Assembly (NCBI GenBank): GCA_038373865.1
Contig: JAXGGA010005142.1
Coordinates: 16,864-80,863 of the forward strand
Length of the DNA: 64,000 bases
DNA from: Uloborus plumipes
Lineage: Eukaryota; Arthropoda; Arachnida; Araneae; Uloboridae
Reading direction: 5' to 3'
The position numbers and the translations under genes are program-made. This document shows positions 36,101 to 47,010 of the stretch, piece by piece. Positions within the stretch are counted from its first letter, which is position 1. Each line of letters starts with the position of its first letter. The notes under the pieces are model-generated. The model was not told where the DNA came from and did no database searches. It worked only from the letters and a program-made list of their open reading frames with translations.

Positions 36101-37148
36101 TTGATGTATAACAGATGCCCTTTACAAATTTCGATTTGGAAAACAGAAGGTTGAGTACCCCCCTCGAATTTCATCCCCCCCCCCAACATTTTTGAAGATA
36201 AGTTTTAAAATACATTTTTAAAACTACAAAATTCGATCTGAGTAATAAATACACTCGCGATTAAACTTATATTAAATTGCATTCTGTTACTGCCCTCAGT
36301 GTGGTCTCAGTAAATAAATTTCAAAATTGTTTGGGTATAATAATTTGGAGAAGTTCATGATTTAAGTTAACCGGCACACACTCCCCCCCCCCCCCCACAC
36401 ACCGGGGCTGCATCTGAAAAAGTATGCCAGGGCTGAATTTTCATCCCAGTCCGTCCCTGGCAATATCCCCTTGAAACTGGTTTGTCTCAAAAATAAAAGT
36501 AACGTATTTTAGTTAAGAAAAGTCTGTTCTATTCAATGACGTAAAGAAAATTGAAATTCAAGATGACCCTTTTGAGATATTGCCCTTTGAAATTGAGACA
36601 AAATTGAGAAAAAAGAAATTTGACTGGACTTTTAACTCGCATAATTCAGCAATTATTTGAGCTATCAAGATGCCACTTGCACACCTTTTGAACAAACTAT
36701 CAGGCTAAAAACGAGAAAAGAATTAGCTTCAGAAAGTCAATTTCTCGGCAGCAGATACAAGCTGATAACGTATGGTCAAAATTTGCCAAAATGCGATTTT
36801 TTACCAACTTTGGCAGCAAATTGCAAAAAATCTACAGTGCATGGAGCTTTTGTTACACAAGTAGGCTATTCTACCTTAAACAGTGATCAGAATCATCAAA
36901 TTTGAGCCTGATGATAGTCTTAGGTCACGAACAATAAAAGCACAAATTTGACGATTTTGTAATTTTTTTTCAAGACACGAAAAAGAGGCCTTTATAAAAT
37001 AAGTTTTACTGGCTGAACCATACGGCTTATGGAGCTATAATTTGGTATGGTTTCATGCAAGTCTTATATGTACATCCAGAAAAAAATTCATCGAAATCGG
37101 AGGGGGTATAGTGGGGACGACTCGGACACTTGACATAGAATGACCCAT
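33176..37148. repeat. ~4-kb foldback element, family D, right arm interrupted
   Basis: The left arm starts GGGTCATTCCATGTCAAGTG and runs to about 34215. Its reverse complement occurs in two blocks, about 34560-34921 (inner) and 36460-37148 (outer, ending CACTTGACATAGAATGACCC). The break is a hAT-type insertion at 34922-36459. Without it the element is about 2.4 kb with arms near 1 kb and a centre of about 350 bp. Small frames in the two arms (33470-33712 minus and 36657-36905 plus) encode the same LAANCKKSTVHGAFVTQVG only because the arms are complementary. Confidence 0.85.
34922..36459. mobile_element. hAT-type non-autonomous element (1538 bp)
   Basis: Ends CAGAGGCGGACTGG and (inverted) CAGGGACGGACTGG are of hAT type. 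They are flanked by a perfect 8-bp duplication GCAATATC (34914-34921 and 36460-36467). The opposite arm of the host foldback carries one copy (GGATATTGCAGATC), which is the empty site. The interior has poly-A, C-run and AT-rich stretches but no transposase. Confidence 0.92.
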
Positions 37149-37205
37149 GAACCAATTTTACCGAGAAATGTTGCCAATATTAGTGAAAAGATAAATCCTG
37201 TTATA

Positions 37206-38423
37206 CACTGAAGTGACAAAAGTCATGGGATAGCAATATGCAATTTTTCAGATGGCAGTAGCATCGTATAGAACAGGTATAAATGCGCAGTGCTTTTACA
37301 GAGCTTTCATTTCTGTTCAAGTTATTCATGTGAAGAGGTTTTAACGTGATGATGACCGCACGACGTGAATTAACAGACTTTGAACGCGGAATGTTAGTTG
37401 GAGCTAGACGCATGGGTCATGCCATTTCGGAAATCGTTAGAGAATTCAACAATCCCAGATCCACTGTGTCAAGAGTGTGCCGAGAGTATGAAATTTCAGG
37501 CATAACATCCCACCATGGACAGCGCAGTGGTCGACCGCCTGCACTTAAAGATCGAGACCGGCGACGTCTGCAAAGAGTCGTAAATTCTAACAGACAAGCA
37601 ACACTGCGTCAAATCACCGTAGAAATCAATGTGGGACGTACAATGGACGTGTCTGCTAGAACTGTGCGGAGAAATTTGGATTTCTTGGGCTATTCCAGCA
37701 GAAGACCGACTCGAGTGCCTTTACTGACAGAACGACATCGCTTGCAGCGACTCTCGTGGGCACGTGAGCATATCGGTTGGTCCCTAGATGAATGGAAAAC
37801 CGTGGCCTGGTCCGATGAGTCACGATTTCAGCTGGTAAGAGCCGATGGTAGGGTTCGAGTGTGGCGCAGACCCCACGAAGCCATGGACCCAAACTGTCAG
37901 CAAGGCACTGTTCAAGCTGGTGGTGGCTCCGTAATGGTGTGGGCTGTTTTTTCATGGCATGGACTTGGTCCTCTAGTGCGACTGGACCGAACATTGACTG
38001 GAAATGCTTATGTGCAGCTACTTGGAGATCACTTGCAGCCATTCATGGACTTCATGTACCCAAACAACGATGGGATTTTTATGGATGACAATGCGCCATG
38101 TCACCGGGCCACAACTGTTCGCAATTGGTTTGAAGAAAATTCTGGACAATTCCAACGAATGATTTGGCCACCTAGATCGCCCGACATGAATCCCATTGAG
38201 CATTTATGGGACACCATCGAGAGGTCTGTTCGTGCCCAAAATCCTGCCCCATCAACGCTTACACAATTATGGACGTCTATCGAGACAGCATGGCTCAATA
38301 TTCCTGCAGAAGACTTCCAACGACTTGTTGAGTCCATGCCACGTCGAGTTGTTGCACTTCGCCGGGCAAAAGGAGGGCCGACACGATATTAAGAGGTATC
38401 CCATGACTTTTGTCACTTCAGTG
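37206..38423 (+). mobile_element. Complete DD36E Tc1-type transposon, copy 1 (1218 bp)
   Basis: The left terminus CACTGAAGTGACAAAAGTCA is mirrored by TGACTTTTGTCACTTCAGTG at the right, with TA outside both (37204-37205, 38424-38425). The repeat extends at least through CATGGGATA (TATCCCATG on the right). One uninterrupted gene fills most of the element. Near-identity to copy 2 (12394-16592) points to recent activity. Confidence 0.96.
37346..38392 (+). CDS. DD36E Tc1/mariner transposase, 348 aa, apparently intact
   Basis: The enzyme would bind the element's ends and move it into TA sites. Residues 1-115 hold two helix-turn-helix units (TDFERGMLVGARRMGHAISE; STVSRVCREYEIS), joined by a GRPP linker at 62-65. 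The catalytic triad is visible as WSDESRF (D157), FMDDNAPCHRA (D248) and NPIEHLWD (E285). By direct count 36 residues separate D248 and E285, the spacing reported for the Incomer family rather than the 34 of canonical Tc1. The start is set by the first ATGs in a run (MMM), 140 bp inside the element. There is no stop or shift, and the C-terminus GGPTRY is normal for such proteins. It lies convergent to the CENP-V-like gene, whose stop is 198 bp beyond the element's right end. Confidence 0.96.
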   Translation: MMMTARRELTDFERGMLVGARRMGHAISEIVREFNNPRSTVSRVCREYEISGITSHHGQRSGRPPALKDRDRRRLQRVVNSNRQATLRQITVEINVGRTMDVSARTVRRNLDFLGYSSRRPTRVPLLTERHRLQRLSWAREHIGWSLDEWKTVAWSDESRFQLVRADGRVRVWRRPHEAMDPNCQQGTVQAGGGSVMVWAVFSWHGLGPLVRLDRTLTGNAYVQLLGDHLQPFMDFMYPNNDGIFMDDNAPCHRATTVRNWFEENSGQFQRMIWPPRSPDMNPIEHLWDTIERSVRAQNPAPSTLTQLWTSIETAWLNIPAEDFQRLVESMPRRVVALRRAKGGPTRY

Positions 38424-38472
38424 TATTTGTACAGAACAACATGATAGTGGCAGTTTATATATGTATTTATAC

Positions 38473-38531
38473 TTTAATAGATTCTTAAGACAGAGTCTCG
38501 ACAAATTCATAATATAATACGCTGATTTAAT
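38473..38531 (-). terminator. Candidate polyadenylation signals of the CENP-V-like gene
   Basis: Two ATTAAA hexamers on the minus strand (38526-38531 and 38473-38478) lie 90-150 nt after the stop codon and before the Tc1 element. No canonical AATAAA precedes the transposon, so the native 3' end may use these or lie inside the insertion. Confidence 0.35.
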
Positions 38532-38620
38532 AGAGAACATTTCAACAAGATAATCTGCAGTTCAAAAGTTTTTTATAAATGTAAAATACACGAAGGAAAT
38601 GTTCTAAGAAATAAACTTCT

Positions 38621-38733
38621 TCAACTGCATGCTGGTTTACTGCTTTTTATCGCTTCTTCCCAATTCTGACCATCGAAATCCATCTCTTCTGAACTTTCTA
38701 TAGTCTTAGAGTCAATGCAGTACAGCATTACAC
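38621..38733 (-). CDS. CENPV: CENP-V-like gene, exon 3 (terminal coding exon)
   Basis: The acceptor TTTTTCATTATTTAG at 38734-38748 is followed by 113 nt. With the A left over from exon 2 it reads [20 protein letters not shown] and on to TGA at 38621. The phase match and the ID..T....E.dFDGqnWE pattern at the family's expected place are the reasons for the call. It begins 198 bp from the Tc1 element. Confidence 0.85.
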
Positions 38734-41700
38734 CTAAATAATGAAAAACAGTTTTCTTGTACAAATGTTATTTTTTTAAACTGTGCAATAAATATAACTT
38801 ATTGTTTCAGATAAGTTGCCAACAAAATGGTTTTATGTTTTAAAAGCAAGACAGTGCATCTAAAATGCACCTTAACTGGACAAGTGAGAAAAACTTTTTT
38901 TTAACCTCCTTGTACGAGGAATATTGTATTTTCCCTCAAAGCAAATCACTTGAACACTCTTAATTGAACGCCTAAATAATAAGTGCATTTAGCGTCAAAA
39001 CATGGAAAAAACAAAATAAAAAATACTGAAATTTTTAATTGGGGAAATGAATGTATTCCTATACAGTAATGGGCATTTAAACATATTTTTTTCATTGTTG
39101 AAAAATATAATCGAAGAACATTTAGAATCATCCTTTCACACGATTCAAATTTAAGTTTTATCATTGATTTTAAATTTGAAAGACGAACATTCATATATAA
39201 ATTAATTACAACCTCTTTTAGAAATTTTATTTTGAATTCAATCGCCACCGTAAAAATAATTGAATGAAAATGGAATATAAACGGAGCTGGTTGTCTTCTC
39301 CGCATTAGCCTTTCGCTAGCACAGAAACCTGTTTTAGAGTTGATTTCTTGCGGCAGCAAAACTTTTCCAAATCTCTCGGAGCGTCACCGTAAAAATAATT
39401 GAGTAAAAAGGAATCTGGTTGTCTTCTCCGCATTAGCCTGTAACTAGCAAAGAAACCAGTTTTACAGAGTTGATTTCTTACGGCATCGAAACTTTTCCAA
39501 GTCCCATGATAATCTCGGAGAAATTAAACTTTCACATGCACTCTAGTCATATATGAGGGATGCAGTTTGGAATTTTCTAAAAAGGCAACATTTTTGTCAA
39601 ACTGCAAGATTTCACAGAACGTCTTCATTGATTTTGGAGATATTGAGGGTTACATTTATAAATTTGAAGCATTTTTTTTTCAGTTTATTTATTTATTTAT
39701 TTATTTATTTATTTTATTTATTTTTTTTTTTTTTGATTTATCAATTGATTAATTAAAAGTTCACTGAACTTATCATCTAAAATCAAAATAAATATAATGA
39801 AAATGCTAAAGTATTGAAATTTTTTCAAACATAATCATCAACTAATATTTCTAATGAGCGTTAACTAAATTTATCCATAGCTTAAAACAGTAACTTTAAA
39901 AAATCAATCATCTAAAATATTAGAAATAATGCCTTTAATGTCATTTTGTCTTTAGCCTATTGTAATGATTCTGCTGTTTTGTCTTTAATCCTCCTCCTCT
40001 CCCCCTTCGACTCTTCATATGGAAAACTGTTGATTAAGGATTATCATCTGTCAGTGGATTTTCCAGTCTAATGATCTGGGATTTCTCGTCTCAAGTTTTG
40101 AGGCTCCCACTTGTAAATTTATGTGATTACTGAGTCAGAAGGAAAAAAGTTTGTTTTCGAGAGGGAGTCTGGAGTGTGACGGTAGAGCAGCATGTGCTTG
40201 TGCAAGCTACTCGCGAGCTCACCAAGACATCAATTAATATTTTTGTAAAATGATGACTAGGTGTCTTTTATTCACATGCGAAATTGGTAAAGAAAACCGT
40301 TGTTTATTCCCCCAAGTCATCACACTATAATTCCAACCACGTGTTTATATCTTTTGCGTTGGATGGTAACGACATTTTAACACATTTCACATGAAAAAGA
40401 AAGGTTCCTTTTAGAGGACAAAAAAATTGGTAAGAAAATCTCACTCTTGGTTGGAATAAGATTAAGATTTTTTAAATAGAGAAAGATACTTTTTTTGAAA
40501 GAAAATCTTTACTTCCCAAGAAAATTGCAACGATTAAAAATCAAAAAGTACTGCTTTTTTGCATTGAAAAAAATGTATTACGGGATTTATTTTAAAAATA
40601 TGAATGAAAACTCTTTGGTACTTAATAGAATTCACTTTTAAGGCGACAAGGGACTATCATTTTTTTCTTTAGCAATTTTCAATGAATTTCTTTGAAATTT
40701 GCAGCATAGCTATATGTTGCAAAAACTAACACATATAAAAATTTTCGTTGAAATATTTTAAAATTTGTTTTTTTTTTTACATTTAAAATTTAAATTTTAA
40801 CGATTTTTCTTTTTTATTCCAAGCGCCTGAAATTTCATCAAAATGATAAAATACAAGCAAAATGTGGAACATAAAACACCAGAAAGTGAAATGTTGGGAG
40901 TACTTTTTCTATATATTGTGGCAAAAATTAAAGAAAAAAAACAAACTAAAATTTACATTTTTTTTTGTGAAAGATATCCATATTTCAATAAAACATAGCA
41001 AATATATTCAACACAGCTAGTAAAATAGAAAATTCCTTCCCAACAAAATGTTAAAAAACCTCTTAAGTACATGGCAAAAAATTTTTAGCAAATTTAAATA
41101 ATAATTTTTTACACTGGAGCAGTATGAAATTTGTAAACACGCGTAAAATTATGTTTTGAGAAAATCAACATTTACTGTTGTATATTTCATTATTAAATTA
41201 GTTTTGAATACAAATTCACCACAAATAAGGTAAAGCTATTTATTTACAATAGCAATAACATGTATTTCAATCATATAGTTTTTAGAAATATCATCAAAGA
41301 AGAACCGATTTTTTGACCATTTTTTGCTCATCTGAAAGTCCCTTCTCACCTTAAAAGGTAAACAATATTGCGATTATAAGAATTCATTTAATAAAAAAGG
41401 AAATACTTTATGATGAAATTTTTTTCGAAGTTAACTAGCTTCTTCATTGAGAGCACACTTTCTGTTGGTGCAAATATTTGTATTAACGGAGACATTTCAC
41501 ATACATCCTTTTTATATAATACAATGCAAGTTTCTATCTTCTACGTTTGTTATAATTTATTCCTTTATAATTACCCGTTTTTGTTTTTAACTTGTTAAAT
41601 CAAAACATTCACCAGTAACACCACTTGATACGTCCCCCTCAATTTTGTCTCGAGGTTGAAGAGATATTTTTGAAAGAATAGAAACAAAGTGCATTAAATA

Positions 41701-44182
41701 AATTTAAAAAACGGAAATACACAGTTTGTACTCCTGTACGAGAATGGTTTCTTTTTGCATTCGCGATTTTTGTTAAGTTAATAATTAGACAGCTATTTAA
41801 TACTCATCTTACTTCAAGTTCAAATCAAATTAGAGAATATGTAGCTCGTAAGGAAAAATATATGAGCACTAGCAGCATAATCTCATCGGCCGATGATCGG
41901 CCATTCATCGAAACCCGATGAGATTCTCATCGGCCGGTGATCGGATTTCGATGAGTTTTCATCGGAAATTGCTCCAATATGTCTCATTGGCCAATCAGAA
42001 TCCGAGCAGCAAAATCCGATGAGTTTACGATGAGATTTGGAGCAATTTACGAGCAGTGCAGTCCCGTGCCGATGAATTTAGGATCAATTTTGGATGAAAA
42101 TACGATGAGAGTTGGATCAATATACGAGCAGTGTAGTTCCGTGGCGATAAATTTTGGATCAAAATACAATGAGAGTTGGATCAAAAAAGAGAAAAAAAGA
42201 AAAAAGAGCGCAGTTTAGTTCCGTGGCAGTGAATTTTGGAACCTCTTTTTTATTTCCCCCAACCATTTGCGACTGGCCAACTCCAGCATCGAACCCGAGT
42301 TATCAGCGCGGAAAGCCAACGCTCTACCACCACGCTACCAAGTCTACGAATAACGAGACCAACACTGCATATTTAACAAAAATTTGAGATTGGGAAAATT
42401 TTCATCAGAAAATTTGATCTTTACGACCTCTTTCCGATGAAATCTGTAGCTTGGCATATTTTCATCGGGAAATTTGATTGGAAGTACATAGTTTTCCAAT
42501 AACACATAGCTCGGTTAATTTTCATCGGGAAATTTGATAGGAAGGATATCGTTTTTCGATGGAATATAGCTCATCTTATTTTCATCGGGAAACTTGATCG
42601 GAAGGATATCATTTTTCGATGGAATATAGCTCATCTTATTTTCATCGGGAAAAGTGATCGGAAGGATATCATTTTCCGATGGAATATAGCTCATCTTATT
42701 TTCATCGGGAAAATTGATCGGAAGGATATCGCTTTCCGATGAAAAGTAGCTCATCGAAAACCGTGCTCGGATACTGATCGGAACGATATCGTCGTGCGTT
42801 ACGGGATCAGTTTACGAGGAGTTAGTTGATCGGCCGAGCAAAATCCGATGAGTTGATGCTACTTGGGTTTAATCAAATAATTATTCTCTTACTAATTCCG
42901 TTTGGATTCGATCGAGGCTTATAAAAACTTTGCACTCCACATGTTTTACAGAAGTAGTGTTTAGCTGCTCCCGTATTAAAAGTGTACAGAGACAAATTAT
43001 CACTTCCACTTAAAAGTTTGAATCTTTCATCAGGAACGACAAAAGCTTTAATTTGTTTCTTTACACAAATGCTGCAGCTGTAAAATAAAAATAAAATATG
43101 TATTAGCTTTAAGCAGAGATTTTGTGCAAAGTAAGAAGAACATTTGAGAAAACAAAATGCTTGAAAATGAAGTTTTTTACGTCCTACCTTATTAGGACTT
43201 TGCGGTACTATGGGAAAAAGAGAAGAAAAAGAAAGAGGGTTAAAGAAAGGGTTTAGGGAGCCCACAGGTTGTTCATTTACTAGAGCCCGCTTAAGCTCTT
43301 GGCGCCCCTAAACAAGCTTTTTGTTGCTAAAACTTGTTTCATGATGATAAAATTTTCAATTCTCTTAATTGGATATGTTTCGTACATTCGATATTGTGCA
43401 TTAGACTAGATTCCACCTCTATATTTACTTTAGGCTATTTCTATAGATATTGGTGGGAAAAAAATAATAATAAGAGCCATTAGATTGTTTTAGTGTATAA
43501 TTCTATCTAATCTACAGTAGGCTAGAAGGTAATTGATCAATTTTTAATGGATATATATTTCATACAAGCATTTTTGAATGATAGACATTAAAACCAAAAA
43601 ATAAATCGATAAACTGCTAGAATTTGAATGAAATTAAAAACTTCGCTTTGGACTAAGTAATTTAAAACACAAGACTTCAGTAGAAAGGAAAATGGGCAAG
43701 AAAGTATAAATTTACCTGAGACACAAAAATTAAAATTGCATTCCGATAATGTTACTTACACAAACGGTAGATACATTTTCATAATGCAATGCACTTCTGG
43801 TAGGTTGACCTCCGACATTGACAACGTTTACCTCTTTTTTGAATAAAAGAATGAATAATTAGCTCTAAATTAAGTGGAATTACTTTTGTAGTCATTTTTT
43901 AAATGCATTTCAACTCAGATCAACGGCAACTCTTCTTTCCTATTACTCGAAGAAGGGGTAACTATTGTCAATGTCGGAGGTCATCTTTTCAGAATCGCAC
44001 TATATTCAGCATTAAAGTAAGATTTTTTTTTCTTAAACTATGTTTTTAACATAAAGTAAATAAATGCATTACTTGCAAACGTAGATTTTCAACTTAGAAG
44101 CAGCTTGAGCTTCAAAACGAACTGCTCCACAGTGGCAACCACCTGTGTGAATTTTATATTGGTCTTGATTATCCATTTCCAT
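38621..44182 (-). CDS. CENPV: CENP-V-like protein (GFA/Mss4-like fold), 135 aa, three coding exons
   Basis: Joining 44073-44182, 42893-43077 and 38621-38733 gives 408 nt, 135 codons plus TGA, with all phases agreeing. The protein has the zinc-binding GFA-type domain of vertebrate CENP-V and its small arthropod relatives: [14 protein letters not shown], then [35 protein letters not shown], and [20 protein letters not shown]. Cysteine pairs CxC, CxxC and CxxC are all present. The last exon supplies [20 protein letters not shown] and the end [12 protein letters not shown]. Vertebrate CENP-V adds a long N-terminal tail that is absent here, as in other invertebrate members. Possible roles are in chromatin or microtubule binding, or thiol-adduct chemistry; which applies cannot be read from sequence. 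Intron 2 is 4159 bp and loaded with repeats; an acceptor-like TTCGTTTACAG just before the start suggests a 5' UTR intron. Confidence 0.9.
39246..39523. repeat. Diverged tandem duplication, period about 139 bp
   Basis: CACCGTAAAAATAATTGA at 39246 recurs at 39385, and the following GGTTGTCTTCTCCGCATTAG and GTTGATTTCTT..CGGCA blocks repeat with it. It lies in intron 2 of the CENP-V-like gene. Confidence 0.8.
40636..41356. mobile_element. 721-bp TIR-bounded element
   Basis: The left end TTTTAAGGCGACAAGGGACT is mirrored by AGTCCCTTCTCACCTTAAAA at the right with two mismatches. The interior is AT-rich without coding frames. No clear target duplication, so the superfamily is undecided. It lies in intron 2 of the CENP-V-like gene. 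Confidence 0.6.
41870..42861. mobile_element. ~1-kb element built of CGATGAG motifs with a 60-bp tandem array
   Basis: Ends TAGCAGCATAATCTCATCGG and (inverted) TAGCATCAACTCATCGG bound the stretch. The left third is dense in CCGATGAG/CTCATCGG and GATCGGCC words. The middle has a tRNA-like block on the minus strand (42268-42345: GGTAGCGTGGTGGTAGAGCG, then GGGTTCGATGC). The right third (about 42430-42745) has roughly five 60-bp units, each carrying TTTTCATCGGGAAA..TTGATCGGAAGGATATC. Because 60 is divisible by 3, a minus frame of four 20-residue repeats ([20 protein letters not shown]) arises; I take it as a by-product. Confidence 0.7.
42893..43077 (-). CDS. CENPV: CENP-V-like gene, exon 2
   Basis: The acceptor TTTTATTTTACAG is followed by C-TGC-AGC-ATT-TGT, completing an Asn codon split from exon 1 (AA|C) and giving NCSICVKK. 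The exon ends ATT A|GTAAGA at 42893/42892. It carries the second and third cysteine pairs of the zinc site. Confidence 0.92.
44073..44182 (-). CDS. CENPV: CENP-V-like gene, exon 1 (start codon)
   Basis: It starts at the ATG at 44182 ([20 protein letters not shown]); a second ATG two codons on is equally possible. The exon ends TGCAA|GTAATG. A (CA)n(TA)n microsatellite begins about 70 bp upstream, so the promoter must lie beyond it or the 5' UTR be split by an intron. Confidence 0.88.
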
Positions 44183-44250
44183 TTTGTCGCAAGCTCTGTA
44201 AACGAATCATTTTAATCTTTGAAATGCATCAAAGAATACAATGTAATGTT

Positions 44251-45878
<1,628 letters not shown>

Positions 45879-46827
45879 TATATATATATATGCACATACA
45901 CACAGGGTGAATATGACTTCCAAATGCCATACGAAAGGTGGTGATAGAACAGCCCAGGCGGCCAGCCACTCATTATCGTATTCTATTCTTAACCGTAACC
46001 GAGTGATGGCGGATATAAGAAAAATGAGCCGAAAGACAAAATTCTGAGTAAAAGACCTATTTCTTCAGTTTCTGTAAGACCTGCACACAAAATAAGTACA
46101 TATTCAGAAAGAAAACAGACTAAATTCTACAAAATGTTACTTTTTCCGTCAAGATAGGCGCACTTTAAAGCGAGCTACAAGCTTTGAAACATTTTGGCAG
46201 CATTGAAATGACACCCAAGTTTTCAATCGATATTTTCAAAAACAACCGTAGGAGCTACGAGCGGTTAAATATACTAAAAACTGGCCTACTTCACTGGTTT
46301 TCAGGTGCTACAACAATCTAGTTCAGAATTAAAAATGAAACAATATAATAAAATAGATGGTAGAACAATTTTACTCACTCTTTCCAAGAATATCAGAAGC
46401 AGTAACCGGCAAACTATGCGAGAGAGGGATTTCAGATAACTGTTACTCCAAAGTTCAACGTACTGCTGTTTAAGAATACTGATAATAAAGATCACATTAA
46501 GAAGCAAATCTTGAAAAATTGAGAAAAGTGACATATGGCTACGAGGTTAGCTCTTTGAGGTACTTGTATTACTGTGTTATTATTTTCATGCTCCTTTTTA
46601 AATAGTTCTCATTAAACGCAAATTAATTAAAAGGGTTCAAGTTTACCAAATAAAATTTTGTTTCTTGAAATACACAACTCAAAAACGTGAGGGGAGAAAA
46701 CAAAAAGGTGAAGAAACCGTTACTCGGTGTCGGTAGCTCGGTAATAAAACGCAATTCAGGAACCAAAAAGCGAAAACCATTTCTATGCACAGTTAAAACC
46801 ACATGTCGCACCTGGACCCTTTTAGTG
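45879..46827. other. No gene seen
   Basis: A CAGGGTGAATATGACTTCC block at 45903 resembles another mariner-type terminus, but no partner end was found. The rest is unassigned. Confidence 0.35.
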
Positions 46828-47010
46828 TAAAACGTTGTAACACTAGTGGCAACACCTGAAGAGTGCCACTTGACTCCCTATGCCAACCTTGAAGGTGCTA
46901 TTTGACTCCTGTGGCACACACCAAGTGTACCTTAGGGAGCCAAATGGCCCTTCAAGTGGAGTCAAGTGGAGTCTTCAGGGGGTGCCACTGGTGCTAACAA
47001 CATTGGCTCC
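46828..47010. repeat. Small foldback MITE-like hairpin
   Basis: AACGTTGTAACACTAGTGGCAACACC..GAAGAGTGCCACTTGACTCC at the left faces GGAGTCAAGTGGAGTCTTCAG..GGTGCCACTGGTGCTAACAACAT at the right as an imperfect inverted repeat. Further GAGTCAAGTGG words in the centre allow alternative pairings. Confidence 0.65.

Noticed and set aside
33470..36905. Two frames (33470-33712 minus, 36657-36905 plus) sharing LAANCKKSTVHGAFVTQVG, suggesting a repeated gene
   Set aside because: They lie in the two complementary arms of one foldback element; the shared peptide follows from the inverted repeat.
39553..39756. Hydrophobic [14 protein letters not shown] frames suggesting a membrane protein
   Set aside because: Derived from a TTTATTTA simple repeat in an intron.
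42268..42345. Possible functional tRNA gene on the minus strand
   Set aside because: A- and B-box-like words are present but no acceptor stem pairs, and it lies inside a mobile repeat. The same applies to 15665-15725 and the heads at 22800 and 30165.
41870..42861. CRISPR-like array of regularly spaced repeats
   Set aside because: The repeats are contiguous 60-bp tandem units without unique spacers, in eukaryotic DNA, with no cas genes.
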